A DNA stretch of 64,000 bases from Kaistia hirudinis. GTDB taxonomy: Bacteria > Pseudomonadota > Alphaproteobacteria > Rhizobiales > Kaistiaceae. Under the pieces are notes generated by a model. The model was not told the DNA's origin. It saw only the letters and a list, made by a program, of their open reading frames with translations, and did no database searches. Numbering within the stretch: position 1 is the stretch's first letter; each line of letters opens with the position of its first letter. Below are positions 1 to 14,664 of this stretch, piece after piece. The DNA lies in NCBI RefSeq assembly GCF_014196455.1, contig NZ_JACIDS010000004.1:310001-374000 (forward strand). Direction: 5' to 3'. The translations under genes were made by a program, and so were the position numbers.

Positions 1-1059
1 GCGCGCGTCATCAAGGTGGAGCGGCCGGATGGCGGCGACCTCTGCCGCCGCCTCTATCTCACCGACACGGAGATCGGCGGCGACTCGACGCTCTTTCACG
101 CGATCAATCGCGGCAAGGAGAGCTTCGCCGTCGACATGAAGAACCCGGCCGATCTGGCGGCGCTGAAGACGCTGCTCGCCAAGGCCGACGTCGTGATGCA
201 GAACTTCCGTCCCGGCGTGATCGATCGCCTCGGCCTCGGCTATGAGGCGGTGAAGGCGATCAATCCGGACGTCGTCTACGGGTCGATCACGGGTTACGGC
301 CTCGAGGGGCCATGGGTCGGGCGGCCGGGGCAGGATCTGCTGGCGCAGGCGCGCTCCGGCGTCACCTGGCTCAATGGCGACGGCGACCAGGGGCCGGTGC
401 CGTTCGGCCTCGCCATTGCCGACATGCTGGCCGGCGCCGCGCTCTGCCAGGGCCTGCTGGCCGCGCTCGTGCGCCGCGGCGTTTCCGGCAAGGGTAGCCA
501 TGTCGAGACCAGCCTGATCGAGGCGCTGGTCGATTTCCAGTTCGAGGTGCTGACCACCTATCTCAACGACGGCCAGCGCCAGCCGAAGCGCTCGTCCTTT
601 CGCAATGCCCATGCCTATCTCTCGGCGCCCTATGGCATCTATCCGACCCGGAATGGCTGGCTGGCGCTCGCCATGATGCCGATCCCGCGCCTCGCCGATC
701 TCCTCGGCATGCCCGAACTCGATCCCTGGCGCGACGATCCGAAGAGCTGGTTTGCGGGCCGCGACGAAATCAAGCGGCTGATCGCGGCGAAGCTCGCGAC
801 GGAGACGACGGACCATTGGCTGTCGATCCTGGAGCCGGCGGATGTGTGGTGCGCCAAGGTGCTGGACTGGCCGGAGCTGATGGTCAATCCGGGCTTCACG
901 GCGCTCGACATGCTGCAGACCGTCGAGCGCGCCGACAATGTCTCCATCCGCACGACCCGCTCGCCGCTGCGCGTCGACGGCGTCCGGCCGCTGACGAGCG
1001 TTGCCGCACCGCGCATCGGCGAACATACCGACGCGATCCGCGCCGAGTTCGGATTGTGA
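1..1059 (+). CDS. CaiB/BaiF family III CoA-transferase, 5' truncated
   Basis: The frame is open from base 1 and reads RVIKVERPDGGD, the conserved N-terminal segment of family III CoA-transferases, so the true start lies upstream and 352 residues are visible. The family moves CoA between organic acids (formyl-CoA/oxalate, carnitine, succinyl-CoA type reactions) in the cytoplasm through an aspartyl-CoA intermediate. The ADMLAG motif near base 420 carries the Asp that aligns with the catalytic Asp of formyl-CoA transferase, and the GYGLEGPW stretch is also typical. The substrate cannot be told from sequence. The next gene on the strand is a solute-binding-like protein about 290 bases away, separated by a palindromic repeat, so co-transcription is not certain. 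Confidence 0.9.
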   Translation, partial: ARVIKVERPDGGDLCRRLYLTDTEIGGDSTLFHAINRGKESFAVDMKNPADLAALKTLLAKADVVMQNFRPGVIDRLGLGYEAVKAINPDVVYGSITGYGLEGPWVGRPGQDLLAQARSGVTWLNGDGDQGPVPFGLAIADMLAGAALCQGLLAALVRRGVSGKGSHVETSLIEALVDFQFEVLTTYLNDGQRQPKRSSFRNAHAYLSAPYGIYPTRNGWLALAMMPIPRLADLLGMPELDPWRDDPKSWFAGRDEIKRLIAAKLATETTDHWLSILEPADVWCAKVLDWPELMVNPGFTALDMLQTVERADNVSIRTTRSPLRVDGVRPLTSVAAPRIGEHTDAIRAEFGL

Positions 1060-1144
1060 AGGCTTTTGCCTTTCCTTGAGTAGTTCTACCGCCAAAGGAG
1101 TGTCGCGCCACGAGACGATGTGTCCTGATGGTGGTCCAATCCTC

Positions 1145-1239
1145 CGTCATCCCGGCGCAAGCCGGGATCCATCCAGCCTGAGGCCCCTGTCGTCCTGCGT
1201 CTCGGCTGTATGGATCCCGGGTCAAGCCCGGGATGACGG
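1145..1239. repeat. Palindromic repeat family A, copy 1
   Basis: About 95 bases beginning CGTCATCCCGG and ending CCGGGATGACG. Inside are two shorter palindromes (CCCGGCGCAAGCCGGG and CCCGGGTCAAGCCCGGG) around a centre with CAGCCTGAGGC and its partner CTCGGCTG, so it can fold as one long hairpin or two. Three related copies lie at 45269, 46645 and 48023. It fills most of the 288-base gap between the CoA-transferase and the next gene. Confidence 0.9.
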
Positions 1240-1347
1240 CCGAGAATGGGGCGACGCCCGTGAAGTCTCGCCACGAGGCGAGAAACCCAACCCGTTCCGG
1301 CCGTTCGCGTCGGATAACTGCACTCTACCTGCCCGGAGACCCAGACC

Positions 1348-2496
1348 ATGACGTCCCCCACGATCACCCTCAAGGGCATGACCTGGAGCCATCCGCGCGG
1401 CTATGACCCGGTCGTTGCCTGCGCCGAGATCTATGCGCGCGAGAAGGGCGTCGCGGTCGAGTGGGACAAGCGCTCGCTGCAGGATTTCGAGACCTTTCCG
1501 GTCGACGAACTCGCCCGCGCCTATGACCTCATCGTCATCGACCATCCCCATGTCGGCCAGGTCACGAATGAGGGCTGCCTGCTGCCGCTCGATGTGCCGG
1601 GCCGCGAGGATGAGCGCGAGGCGCTGGTCGCCGGCTCGGTCGGCCCGTCCTATCCGAGCTATACGTGGCGCGGGAAGCAGTGGGCCTTCCCGATCGATGC
1701 GGCCACGCCGGTCATGGCTTATCGCCCCGACCTCATCGCGACGCCGCCGGCGACCTGGGACGAGGTGGTGGCGCTGGCCGAAGCCGGGCATGTGCTGATG
1801 CCGATGCGCCCGCCGCATGCGCTCATGGCGTTCTTCACCTTCTGCGCCCATCTCGGCACGCCCTGCAACGTGCTGGGGCCGGAGCTGATCGGGCGGAACG
1901 CCGGCGTGCGGGCCTATGAGGCGCTGCATCGCGTCATCCGCAACCTGCCGGAAATCGCGTTCGACATCGATCCGATCGAGGTGTTCGAGCGCATGGCCGA
2001 GGCTGGATCCACGATCGCCGTCGCGCCGCTGCTCTATGGCTATGTGTCCTATGCGACCGACGGCTTCCGTCCGCATCGCCTCGCCTTTGTCGACATGCCG
2101 GTCGCCGAGGCCGGCACGACGCCGCGCGGCTCGGCGCTCGGCGGGACGGGCATCGCGGTTTCCGCCCATTCGCAGCACAAGGAAGCGGCGCTCGACTTCG
2201 CCTATTGGCTGGCGAGCGGCGAGGTCCAGCGCGGCCCCTATGCGGCGCATGGCGGCCAGCCGGGCCATGCCGCAGCCTGGACCGACGACACCGTGAATGC
2301 GCGCACGCATGACTTCTATCGCGGCACGCGTGCGACGCTCGAGGAGGCCTTCGTGCGGCCGCGCCATGACGGCTACATGCCGTTCCAGGAAGAGGCCTCG
2401 CAGCGGATCAATCTCGCACTCAAGGCCGGCGAGGACGGCGTCCAGCTGATCGACGATCTGAACGCCCTGTTCGAGAAGAGCTTCAGGGACGTCTGA
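1348..2496 (+). CDS. Extracellular solute-binding-like protein lacking a signal peptide
   Basis: This 382-residue protein has the look of a family 1 ABC solute-binding protein: a WSHPRGYDP N-terminus, DLIVIDHPHVG, WAFPIDAATPVMAYRPDL and a C-terminal EASQRINLALK segment. Unlike true periplasmic members it begins MTSPTITLKGMTW with no hydrophobic signal, so as read it would stay in the cytoplasm. The ATG at 1348 follows a CGGAGACCC sequence; no upstream in-frame start supplies a signal sequence. It follows the CoA-transferase on the same strand and has no permease or ATPase beside it. A role in binding a ligand for the CoA-transferase pathway is an inference; a mis-set start is the main alternative. 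Confidence 0.75.
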   Translation: MTSPTITLKGMTWSHPRGYDPVVACAEIYAREKGVAVEWDKRSLQDFETFPVDELARAYDLIVIDHPHVGQVTNEGCLLPLDVPGREDEREALVAGSVGPSYPSYTWRGKQWAFPIDAATPVMAYRPDLIATPPATWDEVVALAEAGHVLMPMRPPHALMAFFTFCAHLGTPCNVLGPELIGRNAGVRAYEALHRVIRNLPEIAFDIDPIEVFERMAEAGSTIAVAPLLYGYVSYATDGFRPHRLAFVDMPVAEAGTTPRGSALGGTGIAVSAHSQHKEAALDFAYWLASGEVQRGPYAAHGGQPGHAAAWTDDTVNARTHDFYRGTRATLEEAFVRPRHDGYMPFQEEASQRINLALKAGEDGVQLIDDLNALFEKSFRDV

Positions 2497-2533
2497 GCGT
2501 CCCTGAACCCCTCAAAAGGGGTCGGGCAGGGCG

Positions 2534-4597
<2,064 letters not shown>

Positions 4598-4931
4598 GCG
4601 CGACGTGCTCCCCGGTTCTTGCCTTGCGCGCCCTTGTGCGCAGGCCATGCGGATCTGTCGCCGTCCCCCGGTGCCATTGCCATGCTGCTTCCGAATCCTT
4701 CGCGCCCCGATCGCCCGCTGCGAGCCGCCGTCAGCGCATCCGGCAGCTCCAGGCGCCCGCATGAGGGGCGCAGCCGGATCGACAATGCGGCGCAGCAGGG
4801 TTTGGTTGCGGACGGAACGCGCTATGCTTCATCTTGCCGTGACGCGACCGCGGCATTCTTGTTGCATGGCCCGGGCGAGAGCGGATCGCGAATCCGCAGC
4901 GCGGCGGGAACGCTGGAGTCGGGGAGCCGAG
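4598..4931. promoter_or_regulatory. Divergent glgX1 / glgP intergenic region
   Basis: A 334-base space between the divergent starts of glgX1 and glgP. It must carry the promoters for both units. I see no strong operator palindrome. A purine-rich GGGGAGCCGAG just before 4932 serves as the glgP ribosome-binding site. Confidence 0.5.
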
Positions 4932-7436
<2,505 letters not shown>

Positions 7437-7456
7437 GTCTCGCGCCGGGAGGCGCA

Positions 7457-9676
7457 ATGAGCGAGTGGCGTGCGAGTGAAGATGACGTTCGGAGTCTCAT
7501 AGCGGCGCGCCACGGCGACCCGTTTTCTTTCCTGGGACAGCATGAGGTGGCGGGCCAGATCGTGGTCCGCGCCTTCGTCCCGAATGCCGAAACGATCATT
7601 GTCGAGGATCTCGGCGGATCGCCGCTGGCCGAGCTGCCGCGCCGGCCGGGCACCGACCTCTTCGAGGGGCCGATCCCCGGCCGCCGGACGCGATTCGGCT
7701 ATCGGCTGCATGCGCGAAATTCCGGCGGGGAGTGGCGCTTCGCCGATCCCTATTCCTTCGGGGCCGTCCTCGGCGAGACCGACGACTATCTTCTCGTCGA
7801 GGGCACGCACAAGCAGCTCTACGAGAAGCTCGGCGCCCATCTCATCACGCATGGCGGCGTCGACGGCGTGCATTTCGCCGTCTGGGCGCCCGATGCGCGC
7901 CGCGTCTCGGTGGTCGGCGATTTCAACGACTGGGACGGCCGCCGCTACCAGATGCGCAAGCGCGTCGACAGCGGCATCTGGGAGATCTTCGCGCCCGGCC
8001 TCGGCGAAGGCGTGATGTACAAATACGAGATCGTCGGTCCCGACGGTGTCGTGCTGCCGCTCAAGGCCGATCCGTTCGGCTTCGGCAGCGAATTGCGCCC
8101 GTCGACAGCCTCGGTGGTCGCGCGTACCGACCATTTCGAATGGTCGGACGACGCATTCCTCGCCGAGCGCGGGCAGGGGGATCCGCGGCGCAAGCCGATG
8201 TCGATCTACGAGGTCCATATGGCCTCGTGGCGCAAGGCCGATGGCTGGCGCTTCCTGACCTATGACGAACTCGCGGACCAGCTGATCCCCTATGCGGTCG
8301 AGATGGGCTTCACGCATCTCGAACTGCTGCCGATCTCGGAGCATCCGCTCGACGCCTCATGGGGCTATCAGCCGATCGGCCTGTTCGCGCCGACGCGGCG
8401 CCATGGCGAGCCGGCCGGCTTCGCCCGCTTCGTCGACCGCGCGCATCAGGCCGGGCTCGGCGTGATCCTCGACTGGGTGCCGGCGCATTTTCCGACCGAC
8501 CCGCACGGGCTTGCGCATTTTGACGGCAAACCGCTTTACGAATATGCCGATCCGCGCCGCGGCTTCCATCCGGACTGGAACACCGCGATCTATGATTTCG
8601 GGCGCAAGGAGGTCTCGAACTTCCTGTCGGCGAGCGCGCTCTACTGGCTCGATCGCTTCCATGTCGACGGGTTGCGCGTCGATGCGGTCGCCTCGATGCT
8701 CTATCTCGACTATTCGCGCAAGCCCGGCGAATGGCTGCCCAATCCGGACGGCTCCAACCAGAACCACGATGCCGTCGCGTTCCTGCAGCGGGTCAACCAG
8801 CTTGCCTATGGCGAGCATCCCGGCAGCACGACGATCGCCGAGGAATCGACGTCATGGCCCGGCGTGTCGCAGCCGGTCTATGCCGACGGGCTCGGCTTCG
8901 GCTTCAAGTGGAACATGGGCTGGATGCACGACACGCTCGACTATATGTCGCTCGATCCGGTCTATCGCCGCTTCCATCACAACAAGCTGACCTTCGGCCT
9001 GCTCTACGCCTTTTCCGAGAATTTCGTGCTGCCGATCTCCCATGACGAGGTCGTGCACGGCAAGCGCTCGGTGCTCGGCCGCATGCCGGGCGACGACTGG
9101 CAGCAATTCGCCAATCTCCGGGCCTATTACGGCTTCATGTGGGGGCATCCGGGCAAGAAGCTGCTCTTCATGGGGCAGGAATTCGCCCAGCGGCGCGAGT
9201 GGAACTTCGATGCGCCGCTCGACTGGTTCCTGCTCGATGCGCCGAGCCATGCCGGCGTCAAGGATCTCGTCCGCGACCTCAATCGCGCCTATCGCGACAA
9301 GGGTGCGCTGCATGCGCGCGATTGCGAGGGCGAGGGTTTCCGCTGGGTGGTGACCGACGATCGCGACCAGTCCGTGACGGCGTTCCTGCGCTTCGGCGAG
9401 GGCGGCGATCCGCCGGTCTGCGTCGTCAGCAACTTCACGCCCGTGCCGCGCTTCGGCTACCGGATCGGGCTGCCTTTCGCCGGGCGCTGGCGCGAGGTCA
9501 TCAATACCGATGCTGCAGCCTATGGCGGCTCGGGCATCGGCAATCTCGGCGCGGTGCACGCCGCGGCGCTGCCTTCGCACGGTCTGCCCGCATCGGCCGA
9601 CGTCATCCTGCCGCCGCTCGCGACGGTCTATTTCGAGTTTGATCCAAAGCCGGATTCAAAGGCTGCGCCCCGCTAG
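7457..9676 (+). CDS. glgB: 1,4-alpha-glucan branching enzyme
   Basis: A 739-residue GH13_9 branching enzyme that transfers alpha-1,4 chains to make alpha-1,6 branches. An N-terminal E-set/CBM48 region ([22 protein letters not shown]) precedes the catalytic barrel with [21 protein letters not shown] (nucleophile Asp), TTIAEEST (acid/base Glu) and [12 protein letters not shown]. The start at 7457 has a good GGGAGG five bases upstream. An in-frame ATG at 7433 overlaps the glgP stop (ATGA) and is the alternative, which would add eight residues. Confidence 0.96.
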   Translation: MSEWRASEDDVRSLIAARHGDPFSFLGQHEVAGQIVVRAFVPNAETIIVEDLGGSPLAELPRRPGTDLFEGPIPGRRTRFGYRLHARNSGGEWRFADPYSFGAVLGETDDYLLVEGTHKQLYEKLGAHLITHGGVDGVHFAVWAPDARRVSVVGDFNDWDGRRYQMRKRVDSGIWEIFAPGLGEGVMYKYEIVGPDGVVLPLKADPFGFGSELRPSTASVVARTDHFEWSDDAFLAERGQGDPRRKPMSIYEVHMASWRKADGWRFLTYDELADQLIPYAVEMGFTHLELLPISEHPLDASWGYQPIGLFAPTRRHGEPAGFARFVDRAHQAGLGVILDWVPAHFPTDPHGLAHFDGKPLYEYADPRRGFHPDWNTAIYDFGRKEVSNFLSASALYWLDRFHVDGLRVDAVASMLYLDYSRKPGEWLPNPDGSNQNHDAVAFLQRVNQLAYGEHPGSTTIAEESTSWPGVSQPVYADGLGFGFKWNMGWMHDTLDYMSLDPVYRRFHHNKLTFGLLYAFSENFVLPISHDEVVHGKRSVLGRMPGDDWQQFANLRAYYGFMWGHPGKKLLFMGQEFAQRREWNFDAPLDWFLLDAPSHAGVKDLVRDLNRAYRDKGALHARDCEGEGFRWVVTDDRDQSVTAFLRFGEGGDPPVCVVSNFTPVPRFGYRIGLPFAGRWREVINTDAAAYGGSGIGNLGAVHAAALPSHGLPASADVILPPLATVYFEFDPKPDSKAAPR

Positions 9677-9709
9677 AACGAGCGAGGGACGCCAAGGGAG
9701 GGAGCGAAT

Positions 9710-10978
9710 ATGGAAAGGCCGTCGACCCAGGCACCGTTGGCCCGCCACGCTATGGCGTTCGTGCTCGCCGGCGGGCGCGGCAGCCGATTGATGGAGCTGA
9801 CCGACCGGCGCGCCAAGCCGGCCGTCTATTTCGGCGGCAAGTCCCGCATCATCGATTTCGCGCTGTCCAATGCGCTCAATTCCGGAATACGCCGCATCGG
9901 CGTCGCCACGCAGTACAAGGCGCACAGCCTGATCCGTCATCTGCAGCGCGGCTGGAACTTCTTCCGTCCCGAGCGCAACGAGATCTTCGACATCTTCCCG
10001 GCGAGCCAGCGCGTCTCCGAGGATCTGTGGTATCTCGGCACGGCGGACGCGGTCTATCAGAACATCGACATTCTGAAGGACTATGATTCCAAATATATCG
10101 TCGTGCTCGCCGGCGACCATGTCTACAAGATGGACTACGAGAAGATGCTGCAGCAGCACGTCGACTCGGGCGCGGATGTCACGATCGGGTGCCTCGAAGT
10201 GCCGCGCATGGAGGCGACCGGCTTCGGCGTGATGCATGTCGACGAGACGGATCGCGTGATCGCCTTCGTCGAGAAGCCGAAGGATCCGCCGCCGATGCCC
10301 GGCAAGCCGGATCGCGCGCTCGCCTCGATGGGCATCTATGTGTTCGACACCAAGTTCCTGATGGAGGAACTCGCCCGCGACGCGCATGATCCGAATTCGA
10401 GCCGCGATTTCGGCAAGGACATCATCCCGAACATCGTCAAGAACGGCAAAGCGGTCGCGCATCATTTCGAGAATTCCTGCGTGCGCTCCCGGGCCGAGTC
10501 GATCTCCTATTGGCGCGACGTCGGTACGGTCGATGCCTATTGGGAGGCGAATATCGACCTGACCAGCGTCGTGCCCGACCTCGATCTCTATGACCGCGAC
10601 TGGCCGATCTGGACCTATAGCGAGGTGACGCCGCCGGCCAAGTTCGTGCACAATGAGGAGCATCGGCGCGGCTATGCGCTGTCCTCGCTGGTCTCGGGCG
10701 GCTGCATCGTGTCGGGCGCCTCGCTGAACCGGGCCCTGCTGTTCACCGGCGTGCGCTGCAATTCCTATTCGCATGTCGAGAGCAGCGTCATCCTGCCCTA
10801 TGCCGAGATCGGCCGTTCGGCGCGCCTGTCCAATGTCGTCGTGGATGCGCGCGTGCAGATCCCGGAAGGCCTGGTCGTCGGCGAGGATCCGGAGTTCGAC
10901 GCGCAGCGCTTCCGCCGTTCCGAGAACGGCATCTGCCTCATCACGCAGCCGATGATCGACGCGCTGACATCGCCATGA
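9710..10978 (+). CDS. glgC: Glucose-1-phosphate adenylyltransferase (ADP-glucose pyrophosphorylase)
   Basis: A 422-residue enzyme making ADP-glucose from glucose-1-phosphate and ATP, the regulated step of bacterial glycogen synthesis. The N-terminal nucleotidyltransferase signature [11 protein letters not shown] is followed by [23 protein letters not shown], and the C-terminus has left-handed beta-helix type repeats ([17 protein letters not shown]). The ribosome-binding site AGGGAGGGAGC precedes 9710. It lies 33 bases after glgB and 10 before glgA. Confidence 0.97.
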   Translation: MERPSTQAPLARHAMAFVLAGGRGSRLMELTDRRAKPAVYFGGKSRIIDFALSNALNSGIRRIGVATQYKAHSLIRHLQRGWNFFRPERNEIFDIFPASQRVSEDLWYLGTADAVYQNIDILKDYDSKYIVVLAGDHVYKMDYEKMLQQHVDSGADVTIGCLEVPRMEATGFGVMHVDETDRVIAFVEKPKDPPPMPGKPDRALASMGIYVFDTKFLMEELARDAHDPNSSRDFGKDIIPNIVKNGKAVAHHFENSCVRSRAESISYWRDVGTVDAYWEANIDLTSVVPDLDLYDRDWPIWTYSEVTPPAKFVHNEEHRRGYALSSLVSGGCIVSGASLNRALLFTGVRCNSYSHVESSVILPYAEIGRSARLSNVVVDARVQIPEGLVVGEDPEFDAQRFRRSENGICLITQPMIDALTSP

Positions 10979-10988
10979 ATGGTCGAGC

Positions 10989-12443
10989 ATGAAACAGCTG
11001 AAGGTTCTCTCGGTCGCCTCCGAGATCTATCCATTCGTCAAGACCGGCGGGCTCGCCGACGTCGTCGGCGCGCTGCCCGGCGCGCTGGCCGCCGAGGGCA
11101 TCGCCGTGACGACGCTGGTGCCGGGCTATCCGTCCGTGCTCAAGGCGATCGAGGGCGCCGAGACAGTCTATGTCTATCACTGGTTCTATGGCGGCGATGC
11201 GCGGCTCCTGAAGGCACATGCCGCCGGGCTCGACCTGATGGTGCTCGACGCGCCGCATCTCTATGACCGCCCGGGCAATCCCTATGTCGGCGGCGACGGG
11301 CGCGACTGGCCGGACAATCCGATCCGCTTCGCCGCGCTCTCGCGCATCGCGGCGGATCTCGGGCTCAGCTTCGTGCCGGCCTATCAGCCCGACATCGTGC
11401 ATGCGCATGACTGGCCGACGGGTCTTACGCCGGCTTTCCTGCGCTATTCCGGTCGTCCGCATCCGCCGAGCGTGATGACGATCCACAACATGGCGTTCCA
11501 GGGCCAGTATCCGCGCGAGCTGCTGCCGGCGCTCGGCCTGCCCGACCACGCCTTTTCGGTCGGCGGCGTCGAGTATTTCGGCACGATTGGGTACCTCAAG
11601 GCCGGGCTTCAGCTCGCCGACCGGATCACCACGGTCTCGCCGACCTATGCGAGCGAAATCTGCACGCCCGAGGGCGGCATGGGGCTCGACGGGCTGCTGC
11701 GGGCACGCGGTACCGCGCTCACCGGCATCCTGAACGGCATCGACATTTCGGTCTGGGACCCGGCGACCGACCCGCATATCGCCGCGCCCTTCGACGCGGC
11801 GAATGGAGCGGCGCGCGCCGCCAACAAGCGGGCGCTGCAGGAGCGCCTCGGCCTTGCCGTCGATCCCGATGCGCAGCTCTTCGGCATTGTCAGCCGTCTC
11901 ACCTGGCAGAAGGGCCTCGATCTGGTCCTCGACCGTCTCGGCACGCTGCTCGCCGATGGCGGCCAGCTCGCGGTGCTTGGCTCCGGCGAGCCGGGGCTCG
12001 CCGAGGGCTTCGGCCTCGCCTCGATCGGCAATCCCGGCCGCGTCGCGATCGCGCATGGCTATGACGAGGGGCTGGCGCATCTGATCCAGGCCGGCAGCGA
12101 CGTGATCCTGGTGCCGTCCCGCTTCGAGCCCTGCGGGCTGACGCAGCTCTGCGCGCTGCGCTATGGCGCGATCCCGCTCGTCGGCCGTGTCGGCGGCCTG
12201 GCCGACACGATCATCGATGCCAATGACGTCGCGCGCGCCGCCGGCATCGGCACGGGTATCCAGTTCGCGCCCGTCACGGGCGATCAGTATGAGGCGGCGC
12301 TGCGCCGGGCGGCCGTGCTGTGGCGCGACCGGGCCTATTGGAAGAAGCTGCAGAAGAACGCGATGAAGACCGACGTGTCCTGGCTGCGCGCGGCCGCGAG
12401 CTATGCCGCGCTCTATCGCTCGCTCCTGGCGGAGCGGGCCTGA
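10989..12443 (+). CDS. glgA: Glycogen synthase (ADP-glucose dependent)
   Basis: A 484-residue GT5 enzyme extending alpha-1,4-glucan with ADP-glucose. The N-terminal [13 protein letters not shown] (Lys18) is the ADP-glucose binding motif. The C-terminal Rossmann domain carries [11 protein letters not shown] and the ESRFEPCGL-like segment [13 protein letters not shown] with the conserved Glu. Length is normal for bacterial GlgA. The next gene starts four bases after its stop. Confidence 0.97.
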   Translation: MKQLKVLSVASEIYPFVKTGGLADVVGALPGALAAEGIAVTTLVPGYPSVLKAIEGAETVYVYHWFYGGDARLLKAHAAGLDLMVLDAPHLYDRPGNPYVGGDGRDWPDNPIRFAALSRIAADLGLSFVPAYQPDIVHAHDWPTGLTPAFLRYSGRPHPPSVMTIHNMAFQGQYPRELLPALGLPDHAFSVGGVEYFGTIGYLKAGLQLADRITTVSPTYASEICTPEGGMGLDGLLRARGTALTGILNGIDISVWDPATDPHIAAPFDAANGAARAANKRALQERLGLAVDPDAQLFGIVSRLTWQKGLDLVLDRLGTLLADGGQLAVLGSGEPGLAEGFGLASIGNPGRVAIAHGYDEGLAHLIQAGSDVILVPSRFEPCGLTQLCALRYGAIPLVGRVGGLADTIIDANDVARAAGIGTGIQFAPVTGDQYEAALRRAAVLWRDRAYWKKLQKNAMKTDVSWLRAAASYAALYRSLLAERA

Positions 12444-12446
12444 GGC

Positions 12447-14498
12447 ATGGTCGCTGTCGAACTGTCGGATGGGGTTGGCGTTCCGGAGCCGCTCGGCGTC
12501 ATGCCCGCGCGCCATGGCGTCAATGTCGCGGTCTGGTCCGCGCATGCCGAGGCGATCCTGTTCTGCCTGTTCGACGCGACGGGCGAGACGGAGCTTCGCC
12601 GCATCCGTCTTTGCGGACGGACGGGCGACGTCCATCATGGCCATATCGACGGCGTTGTGCCCGACGCGCGCTATGGCCTCCGCGCCGAGGGGCCCTGGCA
12701 GCCCAAGACTGGCCATCGCTTCAACGTGGCGAAGCTCCTCGTCGATCCCTATGCGCTGGCGCTCGACCGGCCTTTCGACCTCGAGCCGCCGCTGTTCGAC
12801 CTGCGGCGCGACGGCCTGACGGAGCGCGACGGCGTCGACAGCGCCGGCTTCGTGCCGAAGGCGATCGTGACGGCGCCGATCGCGCCGCCGGCCGCGCGCA
12901 AGGCGCCGGTCTCGCTCGATGGCGAGATCATCTATGAGCTGCATGTGCGCGGCTTCACGCGGCTCAATCCGGCGCTTCCGACCGGGGTCCGGGGCACCTT
13001 TGCCGGACTCGCGCATCCGGCTTCGGTGGCGCATCTAAAGTCGCTCGGCGTCACCATGGTCGAGATCATGCCGGCCGCCGCCTGGCTCGACGAACGGCAT
13101 CTGGGGCCGCTCGGCCTCACCAATTATTGGGGCTACAACCCGATCACCTATTGCGCGCCCGATCCGCGCCTCGCGCCCGGCGGCTTCGCCGAGATCGGCG
13201 CCGCGGTCGATGCGCTGCATGCGTCCGGCATCAAGGTGATCCTCGACGTCGTCTATAATCACTCCGGCGAAAGCGACCATCTCGGCCCGACCGTCGCGTA
13301 TCGCGGCCTCGACAATGCGAGCTATTACCGCCTCGTGCCGGAGGACCGGCGCTTCTACGTCAATGACGCCGGCTGCGGAAATGTGCTGGCCGCGGAACAT
13401 CCGCATGTAGTCCGCCTGATCCTCGACAGCCTCCGGACCTGGGCGGCGACCGGTCTCGACGGTTTCCGCTTCGATCTCGCCTCGACCCTCGCCCGGCGCG
13501 CCGACGGCTTCGACGCGGCCGCGCCGATCCTTGCCGCGATCGACCAGGATCCGGTGCTGCGCCATCTCGTGATGATCGCCGAGCCCTGGGATATCGGCAT
13601 GGGCGGCTATCAGCTCGGCAGCTTTCCCGGGCGCTGGGGCGAATGGAACGACCGCTATCGCGATACGCTGCGCCGGTTCTTCCGCGGGGAGGGCGGTCTG
13701 GTTGGCGAACTCGCGACCCGGATCGCCGGCTCGGCCGACATCTTCGCCGGTCGCCATCGGCCATTGTCGGCGGGCGTCAATTTCGTCACCGCGCATGATG
13801 GTTTCACGCTGGCGGATCTCGTCTCCTATGAGCGGAAGGCCAATGCCGCCAATGGCGAGGACAATCGCGACGGCACGGATGCGAACCATTCCTGGAACAA
13901 TGGCGTGGAAGGCCCGTCCGACGATCCGGCGATCCGTTCGCGCCGCGCCGCCGACATGCGCGCGCTCCTTGCGGCGCTCCTGTTCTCGCGCGGCACGCCG
14001 ATGCTTTCGATGGGCGACGAGATCGGCCGCAGCCAGCAGGGCAACAACAATGCCTATGCGCAGGACGCTCCGCTCGCCTGGCTCGATTGGGCCGCCGCGG
14101 ATCGCGGCCTGCTCGCCTTCACCGCGCGCGCGGTGGCGCTCCGCCGCGATCATCCCGCGCTGCATGATTCCCGCCTGCTGACCGGCGCGCCGCGTGACGG
14201 GCTGGAGGCGCCCGACGTCGCCTGGTTCGGTGCCGACGGACAGCCGCTCGAGGGCGAGGGGTGGTCGAGCCCGGACAGCAAGGTCCTCGTCGCCGTCTTC
14301 GCCGGCCGCCGCGACGGCGTTGCCGAGCGGCTTTGCCTCGTGCTGAAGGGCGGCGAGGGCGATGCGGCGGTCACGCTGCCGCCGGCTCAGCGCGGCTGGC
14401 GGACGCTCCTCGACAGCCGCGATCCCGATGCCGATGGCACCGAGGCGCCCTCGACGATCCCGATCGCCGGACGGGCGACGATTCTCCTAACCGAATAG
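12447..14498 (+). CDS. glgX: Glycogen debranching enzyme GlgX (copy 2)
   Basis: A 683-residue GH13 isoamylase-type enzyme in the last position of the glycogen operon, where pgm sits in several rhizobia. It keeps all catalytic regions: DVVYNHSGESDH, GFRFDLASTLARR, AEPWDIGMGG and TAHDGFTLADL, so it should be active. The sequence is clearly divergent from the copy at 2534, especially in the N-terminal domain and the C-terminal beta region, so this is not a recent duplication. Four bases separate it from glgA, implying shared translation. A difference in chain-length preference between the two copies is an inference. Confidence 0.94.
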   Translation: MVAVELSDGVGVPEPLGVMPARHGVNVAVWSAHAEAILFCLFDATGETELRRIRLCGRTGDVHHGHIDGVVPDARYGLRAEGPWQPKTGHRFNVAKLLVDPYALALDRPFDLEPPLFDLRRDGLTERDGVDSAGFVPKAIVTAPIAPPAARKAPVSLDGEIIYELHVRGFTRLNPALPTGVRGTFAGLAHPASVAHLKSLGVTMVEIMPAAAWLDERHLGPLGLTNYWGYNPITYCAPDPRLAPGGFAEIGAAVDALHASGIKVILDVVYNHSGESDHLGPTVAYRGLDNASYYRLVPEDRRFYVNDAGCGNVLAAEHPHVVRLILDSLRTWAATGLDGFRFDLASTLARRADGFDAAAPILAAIDQDPVLRHLVMIAEPWDIGMGGYQLGSFPGRWGEWNDRYRDTLRRFFRGEGGLVGELATRIAGSADIFAGRHRPLSAGVNFVTAHDGFTLADLVSYERKANAANGEDNRDGTDANHSWNNGVEGPSDDPAIRSRRAADMRALLAALLFSRGTPMLSMGDEIGRSQQGNNNAYAQDAPLAWLDWAAADRGLLAFTARAVALRRDHPALHDSRLLTGAPRDGLEAPDVAWFGADGQPLEGEGWSSPDSKVLVAVFAGRRDGVAERLCLVLKGGEGDAAVTLPPAQRGWRTLLDSRDPDADGTEAPSTIPIAGRATILLTE

Positions 14499-14664
14499 CG
14501 AATCCGGATCGCGTTTGCTGCCAGCGACTTGGTCCGAAATACCCGGAAAACACGTCGATTCCGACGCCTTCGCGTTTACTCTGATTCAGCCATTTCGTGG
14601 CCGTTCCCTGCGCCTTTGTCTAAAATTCTATTCAAAGATTCAGCGCGTTACTGGGGAGGCCGGA

